Positions 9,747 to 19,271 of a stretch of 64,000 bases of DNA are shown here, one piece after another (position 1 is the stretch's first letter; each line of letters opens with the position of its first letter). The stretch lies in NCBI RefSeq assembly GCF_030388665.1, contig NZ_CP128846.1, positions 9,050,703 to 9,114,702 of the forward strand, read 5' to 3'. The notes beneath the pieces are model-generated. The model was not told the DNA's origin. It was given only the letters and a program-made list of their open reading frames with translations, and did not search any database. The translations under genes and the position numbers were made by a program. The DNA is from Streptomyces flavofungini (GTDB lineage: Bacteria > Actinomycetota > Actinomycetes > Streptomycetales > Streptomycetaceae).

Positions 9747-10727
9747 GTGCTTCGCTGCTGCGCTCGGCGACTGAGCACCACCTTCGTGCTCGTCCTTGTG
9801 GCGATCGCCTGCACGTACTTCCTCGCCGCGCTGAGCCTGGACCCCCGGTCCAACTACGCCGACCGCAACCCGCCGCCGTCCCCGGCGGAGGTCGAGGCCG
9901 TCCTGAACGCCTACAACCTCAACCCCGACACCCCGGCCGTCGAACGGTTCGCGCGGTGGGTCCGGGGAGCCGTCCAGGGAGACCTGGGGCGCCAGGTGTC
10001 CGGCGCCGACGTGGGCCCGGAATTCCTGCGCCGGGCCATGACGAGCGTCCGACTCGTCCTGGTCGCCGCCGTCGTCGGTTCGGTCGGCGGAATCCTGCTC
10101 GGGGCCTGGAGCGCCACCCTGCGCGAGCGCCGGGGCGACCGGGCCCTGACCCTGGCCTCCTTCGCCGTCCTCTCCACTCCGGTCTTCGTCATCGCGCTCG
10201 CGCTGCAATTGGCGGCGAGGAACATCAACGAGGCGGTGGGAAGCAGCGTCCTCGAATACACCGGGGAGTACGCGCCGGAGGCGACGGGAACTTGGGACAG
10301 ACTCCTCAGCAGAGCCCAGCACCTCGTGCTCCCCAGCCTCACGCTGATCGCGTTCCACATCGCGCTGTTCAGCCTCTACCAGCGCAACACGATGCTCGAC
10401 GTGCTGCACGAGGATTTCGTGCGCACGGCCCGGGCCAAAGGACTCTCCCGGCGCACGGCCCTGCGCCGGCACGCGCTGCGCGTCGCGGTCCTCCCACTGC
10501 TGCCGCTGCTCACATACAACGCGGTGCTGACCCTCACCGGAGCCCTCTTCATCGAGAAGATCTTCGGCTGGCACGGGATGGGGGAATGGCTCGTCGACGC
10601 CGTGCTCGCCCAGGACGTGAACGTGGTGGCGGCGGTCGGGATCTTCACCGCGGCGCTGGTCCTCGCCGCCGCCCTGATCGCCGACGTCCTGCACCTCGCT
10701 CTCGATCCGAGGAGCAGGATCCCATGA
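9747..10727 (+). CDS. oligopeptide ABC transporter permease (DppB/OppB type)
   Basis: A 326-residue inner-membrane permease from GTG after a GAGGGGG ribosome site. The first transmembrane helix (TTFVLVLVAIACTYFLAALS) is followed by an extracytoplasmic segment with LNPDTPAVERFARWVRGAV. Further helices follow, then the EAA coupling loop with FVRTARAKGLSRRTALRRHA, which docks on the ATPase. Its stop overlaps the next gene (ATGA, 10724-10727). With the fused permease/ATPase and the lipoprotein it forms a complete peptide or nickel-type importer. Confidence 0.9.
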   Translation: MLRCCARRLSTTFVLVLVAIACTYFLAALSLDPRSNYADRNPPPSPAEVEAVLNAYNLNPDTPAVERFARWVRGAVQGDLGRQVSGADVGPEFLRRAMTSVRLVLVAAVVGSVGGILLGAWSATLRERRGDRALTLASFAVLSTPVFVIALALQLAARNINEAVGSSVLEYTGEYAPEATGTWDRLLSRAQHLVLPSLTLIAFHIALFSLYQRNTMLDVLHEDFVRTARAKGLSRRTALRRHALRVAVLPLLPLLTYNAVLTLTGALFIEKIFGWHGMGEWLVDAVLAQDVNVVAAVGIFTAALVLAAALIADVLHLALDPRSRIP

Positions 10728-13700
10728 GCACGCCCGACCCAGGGGCCCTGCTGAGAGAGGCCCGGGCGCGGACGCCCGGGTACGCGGACCGCCGCGCCGC
10801 GCGGGTCCTGACCGCGCTGCGGAAGCACCCGGCGGCAGTCGTCGGCACGATGCTGCTCCTCGCCCTCGCCGCACTGGCCTTCTGCGCGCCCCTGTTCCAT
10901 CCCTGGGACCCCGACGATCTCGACGCCTCGGCCCTGCGCCGGCCCCCGAGCGGCAGCCACCCCCTCGGCACGGACGGCGCGGGAGCGGACCTCCTCGCCC
11001 TGGTCCTGCGCGGAACGCAGAGGTCCCTGACCGTCGGTCTGCTCACCGCGCTCCTCTCCACCGCGATCGCGATCGTCATCGGCACCGTCGCGGGCTACGC
11101 CGGGGGCTGGACGGACCGCGTGGCGCTCGGGGGCATCCACGTCTTCCTGGTACTGCCCGGGTTCCTCCTGGTCGCTGTCCTGTCGCCGGTCATCGAGGAC
11201 ACCACGTGGCTGCTGCTCGTGGTGTTCCTCTCGCTCTTCAGCTGGATGGTCAGCGCGCGTGCCGTACGCACCAGCACCCGGTCCCTGAAGCAGCGCGACT
11301 TCGTGCGGGCAGCCCGCCACCTCGGGCTGCCCGCACGGACGGTGATCCGCCGCCATGTGGTGCCCTCGCTGGCCTCCTTTCTGATCATCGATGCGACACT
11401 GCAGTTCGGCTCCGCCGTGATCGCCGAAGCGGGCCTCGCCTACCTGGGCCTCGGGGTGCGTCCCCCGGAGGTGTCCCTCGGGTCGCTCATCGCCTCGGGA
11501 ACACCGAACGTGATGGCGTACCCCTGGCTCTTCTACGCCCCGGCGGGGTGTCTGCTGCTGCTGTGCCTGTCGTTGTTCCTGATCGGTGACGGCCTGCGCG
11601 ACGCGCTCGCTCCGGAGGCCTCGGGGGCGCGGCTCACGCGAGGTCCGAAAGGGCGCGCCACAGCCGTGGGCGGCGGGCCCACGGTGAGGGAGCGGCCACG
11701 CGGGCACGTCCCGCCGGTACTGGAGGTGCGGGACCTTCATGTCCGCCTGCCGAGTCCCGGCGGGACCGTCCACGCGGTGCGGGGAGTCTCCTTCCACGTA
11801 CGCCCCGGCGAAGTCCTGGCCCTCGTAGGCGAATCCGGAGCCGGTAAGTCGGTCACCGCGTCCGCTGTACTGGGCCTGCTCCCCGAGCACGCGGAAGTGC
11901 GCGGTTCCGTGCGCCTGCGCGGGCAGGAGCTCCTGTCCCTGGAAGAGAGCGGCCTGTGCCGGGTCCGCGGCAAGGACCTGTCCATCGTCTTCCAGCACTC
12001 GCTCTCCTCGCTGACTCCCGTGTACTCCGTCGGGTACCAGATCGCGGAGGCCCTGCGCGTCCACCAGCGGCTGTCGCGGGCGGCGGCGCGGCGGCGGGCC
12101 GTCGAACTCCTGGACACGGTCGGCATCCGCGAGCCCGCCCAGCGGGTCGACTCCTACCCGCACGAGCTCTCCGGCGGCATGCGCCAGCGCGTCGCCCTCG
12201 CCATGGCCCTCGCCAACGACCCCGCGGTCATCGTGGCCGACGAACCCACGACCGCGCTCGATGTGACCACGCAGGCCCAGATCCTGGACCTGATCGGCAA
12301 GGCGCGCACGGCCACGGGCGCGGCCGTCGTCATCATCACGCACGACCTGGCGGCGGTGGCGGGCCTGGCCGACCGCATCCACATCATGTACGCGGGACGC
12401 TTCGTCGAGGAAGGCCCCGTGGACGACGTCTACGAACGGCCCCGGATGCCCTACACCATCGGACTGCTCGGCGCGCTGCCCCGACTCGACGTCGACCAGG
12501 GCCCCCTGACGCCCATCGAGGGAAGCCCGCCCAACGCGCTGCTCGTGCCGCGGGGCTGCCCGTTCGTCCCGCGATGCGCGCTGGCCGTCGAGGCCTGTCG
12601 CGAGCAGGAGCCCCCTCTGGAGACACGGCACCGCGTCGGCCATCCGACGGCGTGTCTGCGCAGCGAGGAGACCGCGATACCGCGGCACCACGGTCCACCC
12701 GCCGCGAAGGCGCGCACGCGCCCCGCCGCGACGGGGGCCGAGGCGAGCCCGGAGCGGCCCACGCGCGCGCAGCGGCCCGTCGTCCTGCGGATGGACCGGG
12801 TGGTGCACCACTTCCCGGCCCGCCGATCCCCGCTGGGACAGCCCAGGACGGGCCTGGTGCGGGCGGTGGACGGCGTCAGCCTGGACGTCAGGCAGGGCGA
12901 GACGCTCGTCCTCGTCGGTGAGTCGGGAAGCGGCAAGACCACCCTGCTGAGCCGGGTCGTGGAGCCACCGCCGACGCACGGGCGCCACACGGGCGGCACG
13001 GTGCTGGTCGCCGGTCGGGACATCCGCCGTACCAAGCCAGGAAGAGGGCGACCGCCGTTCCGGGAAGCGCAGATGGTGTTCCAGGACCCCGTCGCGGCCC
13101 TTGACCCGCGCATGACCGTCGAGGACATCCTTACCGAGCCCCTGACGGCGTACGGCTGCGCGCGTGACGCGAGCACCCGCAGGGTCGCCGGGCTGCTCGA
13201 CCTCGTCGGCCTCGGCCCGGAGCACCGCGACCGGTTCCCCGCACAGCTCTCCGGCGGTCAGGCCCAGCGGGTCTCCATCGCACGGGCGTTGGCCCCGCGG
13301 CCGCGGCTCCTGCTGCTGGACGAGCCCGTCGCCTCGCTCGACGTCTCCGCACGGGCGACCGTGCTCAACCTGCTGCGCCGCCTGAAGGCGGAGTTGGGGC
13401 TCAGCAGCCTCCTGGTCACCCACGACCTGGCCGTCGCGGCCTACCTCGCTGACCGTGTCGCGGTGATGCACCTCGGACGCGTCGTCGAGGACGGTGACGC
13501 CGCCACCGTGCTCGCCCGGCCCGGCCACCCCTACACCCAGGTCCTGCTCTCGGCGGTGCCCCGGCCCGAGCCCAGGCTGGAGCGGACCAGGGCCCGTCTT
13601 CCGCTGATCGACGAGCCACCGGGGCTCGCGGACGCCGGGTGCCACTTCCGGCCCCGCTGCCCCCGCCACGCCGACCTGACCGCCGAGCAGCAACGACGCT

Positions 13701-13789
13701 GCGCGACCGAAGACCCGATGCCCTCGGCGTGGGGAGAGGACCACACCGTGGCCTGTCACTTCGCGGGCCCTCACGAGGCCCGGGGCTGA
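10724..13789 (+). CDS. fused ABC transporter: DppC permease + DppD ATPase + DppF ATPase
   Basis: A single 1021-residue frame. Residues 1-300 are a DppC-like permease with EAA loop (FVRAARHLGLPARTVIRRHV). About residues 325-640 are the first ATPase: Walker A ALVGESGAGKSVTASAVLGL, signature HELSGGMRQRVALAMAL, Walker B PAVIVADEPTTALDV. About residues 685-1015 are the second ATPase: Walker A VGESGSGKTTLLSRV, signature QLSGGQAQRVSIARAL, Walker B LLLLDEPVASLDV. Both ATPases carry the C-terminal oligopeptide-type Cys cluster (CPFVPRCALAVEAC; CHFRPRCPRHADL). A GTG at 11682 could allow internal initiation, but no stop separates the parts. The triple fusion is unusual. Confidence 0.88.
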   Translation: MSTPDPGALLREARARTPGYADRRAARVLTALRKHPAAVVGTMLLLALAALAFCAPLFHPWDPDDLDASALRRPPSGSHPLGTDGAGADLLALVLRGTQRSLTVGLLTALLSTAIAIVIGTVAGYAGGWTDRVALGGIHVFLVLPGFLLVAVLSPVIEDTTWLLLVVFLSLFSWMVSARAVRTSTRSLKQRDFVRAARHLGLPARTVIRRHVVPSLASFLIIDATLQFGSAVIAEAGLAYLGLGVRPPEVSLGSLIASGTPNVMAYPWLFYAPAGCLLLLCLSLFLIGDGLRDALAPEASGARLTRGPKGRATAVGGGPTVRERPRGHVPPVLEVRDLHVRLPSPGGTVHAVRGVSFHVRPGEVLALVGESGAGKSVTASAVLGLLPEHAEVRGSVRLRGQELLSLEESGLCRVRGKDLSIVFQHSLSSLTPVYSVGYQIAEALRVHQRLSRAAARRRAVELLDTVGIREPAQRVDSYPHELSGGMRQRVALAMALANDPAVIVADEPTTALDVTTQAQILDLIGKARTATGAAVVIITHDLAAVAGLADRIHIMYAGRFVEEGPVDDVYERPRMPYTIGLLGALPRLDVDQGPLTPIEGSPPNALLVPRGCPFVPRCALAVEACREQEPPLETRHRVGHPTACLRSEETAIPRHHGPPAAKARTRPAATGAEASPERPTRAQRPVVLRMDRVVHHFPARRSPLGQPRTGLVRAVDGVSLDVRQGETLVLVGESGSGKTTLLSRVVEPPPTHGRHTGGTVLVAGRDIRRTKPGRGRPPFREAQMVFQDPVAALDPRMTVEDILTEPLTAYGCARDASTRRVAGLLDLVGLGPEHRDRFPAQLSGGQAQRVSIARALAPRPRLLLLDEPVASLDVSARATVLNLLRRLKAELGLSSLLVTHDLAVAAYLADRVAVMHLGRVVEDGDAATVLARPGHPYTQVLLSAVPRPEPRLERTRARLPLIDEPPGLADAGCHFRPRCPRHADLTAEQQRRCATEDPMPSAWGEDHTVACHFAGPHEARG

Positions 13790-13877
13790 GGGCCGCCAGC
13801 AGCAGCCGCCGACCTCCGGACAGCGCGCCCGGCCCGGAGCGGTGGAACCGAACGGCACGCGCACAGGAGGCGACGCC

Positions 13878-15557
13878 ATGCACCCCGTCCGTAAGGTCCT
13901 CACCACGGTGGTCGCAGCCGCTGTCTGCGCCTCGCTGGGCACCGCGTGCTCGACCCAGGAGGACGAACCCTCGTCGAAGCCACCGGGCGCGAGTCAGGTC
14001 AACCCCGTGGACCGGGCCGGCCTGAAGAAGGGGGGCACGCTCAGCTGGCCGCTGACCGTGATCCAGGAGAACCTCAACATCCGCCATCTCGACGGCGGCC
14101 ACGTCGACACGCGGCGCGTCATGGAGTCGATGATGCCCGTCATCATGAAGAGCGATGACCGCGGCCGGGTGGCACCGGACCCCGACTACCTCGCGTCCGC
14201 CGTGTCCCGCGTGCGATCCGGCCGACAGCAGGTCACGTACCGCATCAACAAGGAGGCACGCTGGAGCGACGGATCCCCGCTCACCTACCGGGACTTCGAG
14301 GCGAACTGGAGAGCGCAGAACGGCAGGGACGCGGCCTTCCACGCGGTGTCCCACACCGGCTACGAACTGATCACGAAGGTGTCCAGGGGAGCCGGGGGAG
14401 ACCGGGAGGTCATCGTGGACTTCGCCAGGCCGTTCGGGGAGTGGCGCTCGCTGTTCACGCCGCTTTACCCGGCGTCCGTCATCCGCACCCCCCAGGGCTT
14501 CAACAACGGATACCGGGGCGGAGCGAAGGTCACGGCCGGGCCGTTCACGTTCGCCCACCGGGACGAGACCGCGAAGACGCTGACCGTGGTGCGTGACGAC
14601 GCCTGGTGGGGGGACCGCCCGCTGCTCGACAAGATCGTGTTCCGGGCCCTCGACCCGGGCGCTCACGCCGGGGCCTTCGCCAATGGAGAGGCCGACTTCT
14701 TCGACGTCGGGGTGAAGGCGGCCGCGTACCGAGCCGCGCGGGACACGCCCCACGCGCAGATCCGCAGGGCCGGAAGCCCGACCCACCACCAGCTGACGAT
14801 GAACGGGCAGAGCCCCTTGCTGAAGGACGCCCGTGTCCGGCGGGCGCTGGCGCGGGCCATCGACCGCCGGCGGATCACCCAGGTCGCGCTCCAGGGCGTC
14901 GCGGCCGACGCGCGCCCCCTCGGCAACCACTTCCTCCTTCCCCAACAGGACGGCTACCGCGACAACTCGGGTCAGGTCGGCACCTACGATCCCGCGGCGG
15001 CCCGCACGGCACTCGACGAGGCCGGGTGGCACCTCGACGGCAGCGTCCGCAAGAAGGCCGGGAAGGAACTCGCCCTCGATTACCTGGCCGTGAGCGGCAA
15101 CGACGAGCTGCAGAACGAAGGGCGGGTCGTCCAGGCCATGCTCCGCGACGTGGGCGCGCGGGTGAAACTCACGTTCGTTCCGGAGAAGGCGCTCTTCGAA
15201 CGGCACATCATCCCGGGGAAGTTCGACCTGACGGTCTTCAACTGGACCAAGAGGCCCTTCCCCGTGTCGGTCAGCCGCAGCATCTACGTGAAGCCCAAGG
15301 GGAAGGACATCCAGCTGAACTTCGCACGGACCGGGACGCCGCGGATCGACGCGCTGCTCGACGAGGCGGCGACCGCGACGGACCAGGGCGAGGCCCTCGA
15401 CCTCATCAACCGGGCCGACCGCCTGATCTGGCGGGAGGCGGCCGCCATCCCCCTCTACCAGGAGCCGGGTGTCGTCGCCTCGCGACAAGACCTCGCCAAC
15501 CTGGGCGCCCAGGGCTACGCCTCCGTCGTCTACCAGGACATCGGCTTCACCCGCTGA
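13878..15557 (+). CDS. peptide/nickel ABC transporter substrate-binding lipoprotein (SBP_bac_5)
   Basis: A 559-residue protein from the ATG at 13878, preceded by CAGGAGG. The signal peptide ends in lipobox LGTAC, so it is a lipoprotein on the outer membrane face. The SBP_bac_5 pattern is present: VTYRINKEARWSDGSPLTYRDFEANW, PAAARTALDEAGW, and the C-terminal RADRLIWREAAAIPLYQEP. It lies 88 bp after the transporter ATPase and completes the importer. The bound ligand could be a peptide or a cluster-related compound. Confidence 0.9.
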   Translation: MHPVRKVLTTVVAAAVCASLGTACSTQEDEPSSKPPGASQVNPVDRAGLKKGGTLSWPLTVIQENLNIRHLDGGHVDTRRVMESMMPVIMKSDDRGRVAPDPDYLASAVSRVRSGRQQVTYRINKEARWSDGSPLTYRDFEANWRAQNGRDAAFHAVSHTGYELITKVSRGAGGDREVIVDFARPFGEWRSLFTPLYPASVIRTPQGFNNGYRGGAKVTAGPFTFAHRDETAKTLTVVRDDAWWGDRPLLDKIVFRALDPGAHAGAFANGEADFFDVGVKAAAYRAARDTPHAQIRRAGSPTHHQLTMNGQSPLLKDARVRRALARAIDRRRITQVALQGVAADARPLGNHFLLPQQDGYRDNSGQVGTYDPAAARTALDEAGWHLDGSVRKKAGKELALDYLAVSGNDELQNEGRVVQAMLRDVGARVKLTFVPEKALFERHIIPGKFDLTVFNWTKRPFPVSVSRSIYVKPKGKDIQLNFARTGTPRIDALLDEAATATDQGEALDLINRADRLIWREAAAIPLYQEPGVVASRQDLANLGAQGYASVVYQDIGFTR

Positions 15558-15567
15558 CGGGCCGCGG

Positions 15568-17487
15568 TCACCGATAGAGGTTCTCGAACACGTCGCGGAA
15601 CCGGGTCTGGACGACGTGGCGCGCGACCTTCATCGAGACGGTCAACTCCCCTTCGTCCAGCGTCAGGTCGCGCTCCAGGACCGTGAACGCCTGGGCGCGG
15701 TAGTACTCCTGCAAGGTGGCGTTCGCGCGGTCCAGCACCCGCGTCAGCTCGCCCAGCAGGACCGGCTCCCGCAGCAGGTGGGCCATGTCGGGGGGCAGGT
15801 GACGTTCGGCCGCCCACTTCCGGGCGTACCGTTCGTTGAGCGTCAGCAGGACCACCAGGTGCGGTTTGCCTTCCCCGTAGGCGACCGCCTGGGAGATCAG
15901 CGGATGCCTGCGCAGTTCGCTCTCGACGGGGTGGGGCGTCACCGCTACGCCGTGGGAGAGCTGGATCAGTTCCTTCTTGCGTCCGGTGAGCGTCAGGTAT
16001 CCGTCCGCGTCGATCGTGCCGAGGTCCCCGGTGTGCAGCCAGCCGTCGCGGACGACACCGAACGCGTCCTCGTGGTAGCCCCAGTAGCCGTGGAAGACGT
16101 TGGCGCCGCGGATCAGGACCTCCCCGTCCGGCGCGATGGCGACGTCGACCCCGGGCAGGGGCCTGCCCACGGTCCCCAGCCGGTAGGCCTCGGGGGTGTT
16201 GGTGGTGGCCGCCCCCGCCGTCTCCGTCATGCCGTAGCACTCGACGAGGGGAACGCCGCAGCCCAGGAAGAAGGAGAGGACTTCCCGGGACACCGGAGCG
16301 CCCGATACCGTCACCCGTCGCAGCGCGCCCCCGAAGTGCTCGCGGACCTGGGCGAACAGGGACTTCTCCGTCGCGTCGAACCACTCTTGGAAGCGGGGCG
16401 GCAGGCATTCGCCGCGCCTGACGCGCTCGCGCGCGTCGAGGCCGGCCCGGGCCGCCTCCAGAATCAGGGCGGTGTCCTCCTCGGGCCAGGACGCGAGGAT
16501 CGCGCTGTGGATCTGCTCCAGGGCCAGGGGCACGAGCGGCAGGATCTGCGGCCGGGCGGCGCGGATCTCGTCCACGAGGCTGTCGTCGGGGCCGCCGCGT
16601 CGGAAGACGAGCGTGTACCGCGACCACCAGGCCAGGACCTGCATCAGCATCGCGATGGTGTGCGGGCCCGTGACGACGAAGACGGTGCCGTTGGTGTGGT
16701 CCTCGGTGGCATCGGGGGCGCGCGGCGGCTTGGGGTGGGCCCGCAGGACGCTGACGTAGTTGCCGTGGCTGAGGGCGCAGCCCTTCTTGGGGCCCGTGGT
16801 GCCCGACGTGTAGATGATGACCAGCAGGTCGTCCGCGCGCACCGCGTCCGCGTGTCGGGCCAGGTCCGCCGCGCTGACCTCGACCCGTCCCCGGGCCCGG
16901 AGTTCGTCGAGGGTGAGCGTGCGCGCCCGATGGCCGACGGGGGCGGGGCGTTCGACGCGGGCAGGGGCCGGGCCCGGGCGCGCGGGGGCGGCCGGGGCGT
17001 CCATCAGCACGGCGTGGCGCAGGCGGGGCAGGCGGTCGCGCGCGGCTTCGACCTTCGCCAGCTGCTCCGCGTCCTCGCACACCACCACCCGGGCGTCGCA
17101 GTCGCCGAGGACGTGGACGATCTCCTCGGGCACCGTGGAGGGCAGCAGGGACACCACGACGAGGCCCGCCGTCGCGGCCGCGAGGAGCGTCGTCGTCCAC
17201 TCGGGCCGCAGCCCGCTGAGCACCGCCACGCGATCGCCCGGAGCCAGCCCCAGCGCCAGCAGGCCGCGGGCCGTGCTCTCGCTCGTGTCCCAGGCCTCGG
17301 CATAGGTCATGTGGTGCCGCTCGCCGGTGGCGTCGCGCCAGCGCAGGGCCGGGGCCTTGGGCCACAGCTCCGCGTTGTGGCGGGCGAGGTGAGCCAGCGT
17401 CATCCCGCGCGCGGCCGGGGCGTCCCCGCCGTCCCCGCACGAGTCCTGGCCGCCCCGGGCGATCGGGGTGTTGGCGTGGAGGTTCAT
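15568..17487 (-). CDS. AMP-dependent long-chain fatty acyl-CoA ligase (FAA1-type)
   Basis: A 639-residue adenylate-forming enzyme. The P-loop motif is VIIYTSGTTGPKKGCALSHG; further core motifs are VECYGMTETAGAATTNTPEA, WLHTGDLGTIDADGYLTL and GRKKELI. Length and linker match FAA1/long-chain acyl-CoA synthetases, which activate carboxylic acids as AMP esters and transfer them to CoA. Its ATG overlaps the stop of the winged-helix gene (17484-17487), so the two are coupled. In this cluster it could activate a starter acid or a released product (inference). No carrier-protein domain is attached. Confidence 0.88.
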   Translation of the reverse strand: MNLHANTPIARGGQDSCGDGGDAPAARGMTLAHLARHNAELWPKAPALRWRDATGERHHMTYAEAWDTSESTARGLLALGLAPGDRVAVLSGLRPEWTTTLLAAATAGLVVVSLLPSTVPEEIVHVLGDCDARVVVCEDAEQLAKVEAARDRLPRLRHAVLMDAPAAPARPGPAPARVERPAPVGHRARTLTLDELRARGRVEVSAADLARHADAVRADDLLVIIYTSGTTGPKKGCALSHGNYVSVLRAHPKPPRAPDATEDHTNGTVFVVTGPHTIAMLMQVLAWWSRYTLVFRRGGPDDSLVDEIRAARPQILPLVPLALEQIHSAILASWPEEDTALILEAARAGLDARERVRRGECLPPRFQEWFDATEKSLFAQVREHFGGALRRVTVSGAPVSREVLSFFLGCGVPLVECYGMTETAGAATTNTPEAYRLGTVGRPLPGVDVAIAPDGEVLIRGANVFHGYWGYHEDAFGVVRDGWLHTGDLGTIDADGYLTLTGRKKELIQLSHGVAVTPHPVESELRRHPLISQAVAYGEGKPHLVVLLTLNERYARKWAAERHLPPDMAHLLREPVLLGELTRVLDRANATLQEYYRAQAFTVLERDLTLDEGELTVSMKVARHVVQTRFRDVFENLYR

Positions 17488-18107
17488 ACCGCTCCTTCGT
17501 CGAGGTCGGCGTGGAGCAAGTAGCCCCGGTGCCGCAGGGTCCTGATCACCAGGCCGAGAGGGGCGAGGCGACGGCGCGTGCGTGAGACCCTCACGTCCAG
17601 GGCGTTGCGCCGACCGGTCTCGTCGTCCGGCCAGAGGCCCGCGGCCAGTACGTCCCGGCTGACCACCGACCCGTAGGACTCGATGAGGGGTCGGGCGATC
17701 GCCGCCTCGCCCGCCGCCAGCGGCAGGTGCCGCCCGGCGAAGCGCAGCACGTCGTGCGCGTCGATCACCGGTTTGCGCAAGGAGGCCCTGGCCCGCAAGG
17801 TGTCGCAGCGCACCCGTAGTTCCCGCTCGTCGACCGGCAGCCGGACCCAGTCCTCCAGCGGATCCAGGGTGGTCGGAGGCTCCTCACCGGGGAGCACCAG
17901 GAGAAGCCGGGGCGCCTTGCGCAGGCGCAGCTCGTCAACCACGGCGGCCTGCTCCGGCCAGCGCAGCGCCGGAATACCACCCGTCGTGCGGCTCAGGCCG
18001 CGGCGCCCGGCCGGGGCGGGCGCCGCGGTGTGAGGCGATCGCCCGGGCGGGGTGGCCGGCCGGCCGGGCCGTGGAGGGTGGGGGAGCGGTGCGGGGGTAC
18101 GGATCAT
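17484..18107 (-). CDS. winged-helix (OmpR/PhoB-type) transcriptional regulator without receiver domain
   Basis: A 207-residue protein starting MIRTPAPLPHPP; the ATG at 18105-18107 follows AGGAAG at correct spacing. The N-terminal 50 residues are Pro/Arg-rich and disordered. A pseudo-receiver-like segment follows (LRLRKAPRLLLVLPGEE) but shows no Asp phosphorylation site. The C-terminal 95 residues are a Trans_reg_C winged helix: AGEAAIARPLIESYGSVVSR, DVLAAGLWPDD, NALDVRVSRTRRRLAPLG, and the wing IRTLRHRGYLLH. Overlap with the ligase suggests it controls that unit or acts as a cluster regulator. Confidence 0.82.
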   Translation of the reverse strand: MIRTPAPLPHPPRPGRPATPPGRSPHTAAPAPAGRRGLSRTTGGIPALRWPEQAAVVDELRLRKAPRLLLVLPGEEPPTTLDPLEDWVRLPVDERELRVRCDTLRARASLRKPVIDAHDVLRFAGRHLPLAAGEAAIARPLIESYGSVVSRDVLAAGLWPDDETGRRNALDVRVSRTRRRLAPLGLVIRTLRHRGYLLHADLDEGAV

Positions 18108-18333
18108 GGGTAGGTCTTCCTGTGCCGCTGGGGGACGTGTGCTCTTCGCGGGGGCGGATCGCCGGACGGGGTGTTCGTTCACGGTGGGGCTTCCACGGGG
18201 GTGTTCACGGCGGGGCGTTCACGGGGACGCTCGTGGCGCGGCGGTCACGGCGGGGGCGGCCGCCGTGAGGTGTCCACGGCGGGCGGAAGCCTGGCCTCGC
18301 GGCGCCCGGCCGTGCGGGGGCGCGCTGACGGCG
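18108..18333. promoter_or_regulatory. intergenic region with repeated GTTCACGG
   Basis: The motif GTTCACGG occurs three times within about 55 bp (around 18177, 18206 and 18220), in the leader of the winged-helix regulator gene. It could be an operator cluster, but the region is low-complexity and GC-rich, so this is tentative. Confidence 0.35.
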
Positions 18334-18972
18334 TCAGGAGCCGGGGAAGTCCAGCGTGAACCAGGTGCTGGTCCCCTTCCGGGTCCTGCGGCAGCCCCAG
18401 GCCGAAGCCATCGCCTCCACCAGCAGCAGGCCCCGGCCGTTCTCGGCGAGCCCGTCCACGGGGGCGTCTGATCGCGCGGGGCAGCCGGAGACTGCGGGCG
18501 TGCCCGTGCTCCCCGCGTCGTCGACCGTGACGAGGAGCCACTCGTGCCCTTGGCGGACGCTGACCTCGACCGTCTCCGTGCCCTCCGCGCCCCGCGGCCT
18601 CTTCGGCGTGTGCTTGACGGCGTTGGACAGCAGTTCGCAGAACAGGAGCTCCACGGTGTCCGCCTGGTCGGCCCACCCCCACTCGATCAGGGAGCGGCGC
18701 ACCCGGTGGCGGGCGCCGGGCACCGCGCCGACGACGGCGGGCAGCCTGAGCCGCAGGGCCCGGAAGCCCGTGGGCCGCCCCGTTCCCCGGCCGTCGGGGG
18801 CGGCCTCGGTGTGGCGTGCGGATGCCTCCGCGGCGGCCGCCGGGGGCGCCGAGCCGGGGGAGCGCCCGCCCCGCCTGTGCTCGGCCCGGGCGTCGGGTGC
18901 GGGCCTGGCCTCCGGTGCCCCGGTGCTGATGCTGCTGCTGACGTTGCCGACGTGGTCGACGAACGGAGTCAT
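18334..18972 (-). CDS. ATP-binding regulator (HATPase_c, anti-sigma/RsbW-like)
   Basis: A 212-residue protein from the ATG at 18970-18972 behind AGGAGG. The first 70 residues are low-complexity. The C-terminal domain has the GHKL fold: helix with LLFCELLSNAVKHTPKRPRG (N box, Glu and Asn for Mg-ATP), LLVTVDDAGSTGTP (G1), and ENGRGLLLVEAMASAWGCRR (G2). Streptomyces encodes many such RsbW-type kinases that bind sigma or anti-sigma partners. It neighbours the LAL activator divergently, which suggests a regulatory role in the cluster. Confidence 0.82.
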   Translation of the reverse strand: MTPFVDHVGNVSSSISTGAPEARPAPDARAEHRRGGRSPGSAPPAAAAEASARHTEAAPDGRGTGRPTGFRALRLRLPAVVGAVPGARHRVRRSLIEWGWADQADTVELLFCELLSNAVKHTPKRPRGAEGTETVEVSVRQGHEWLLVTVDDAGSTGTPAVSGCPARSDAPVDGLAENGRGLLLVEAMASAWGCRRTRKGTSTWFTLDFPGS

Positions 18973-19271
18973 CTCTGCCTCCTCGGTTCCGCTGGGCCGA
19001 GTTGTGAGGGATCGCGCCTGTCGACATCCAGAGGACCGCGCGGATAGATAGGGGTTCAATGCGGGGCGTCACCTAAAGGACGGCGAGTGGCACGCATTCC
19101 GAGGGCGCTCGCGTACGGAGCCGTCAGGCGCCAGGGAGCGCGCGGCTGCTCGAATCCGCTTCCGTGCGCCCGGAATCGGGCCTCACGGGTGGGGCGCCGC
19201 TGGCTAAGCTGGACGTCTGACCAGTGGCCGGGCAGATGCGCCCGGCCACATCCTGCAGAGGACGAGAACCG

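Noticed and set aside
9956..10723. Extending the fused transporter protein upstream to 9956
   Set aside because: The extra 256 residues are an off-frame reading of DppB; the ATGA overlap at 10724 gives the natural start.
8448..13942. Two very long minus-strand frames under the transporter genes
   Set aside because: GC-rich codon bias creates long antisense frames; the plus strand carries clear ABC transporter motifs.
15469..17523. A 684-residue plus-strand frame
   Set aside because: Antisense shadow of the acyl-CoA ligase, which has all adenylation motifs.
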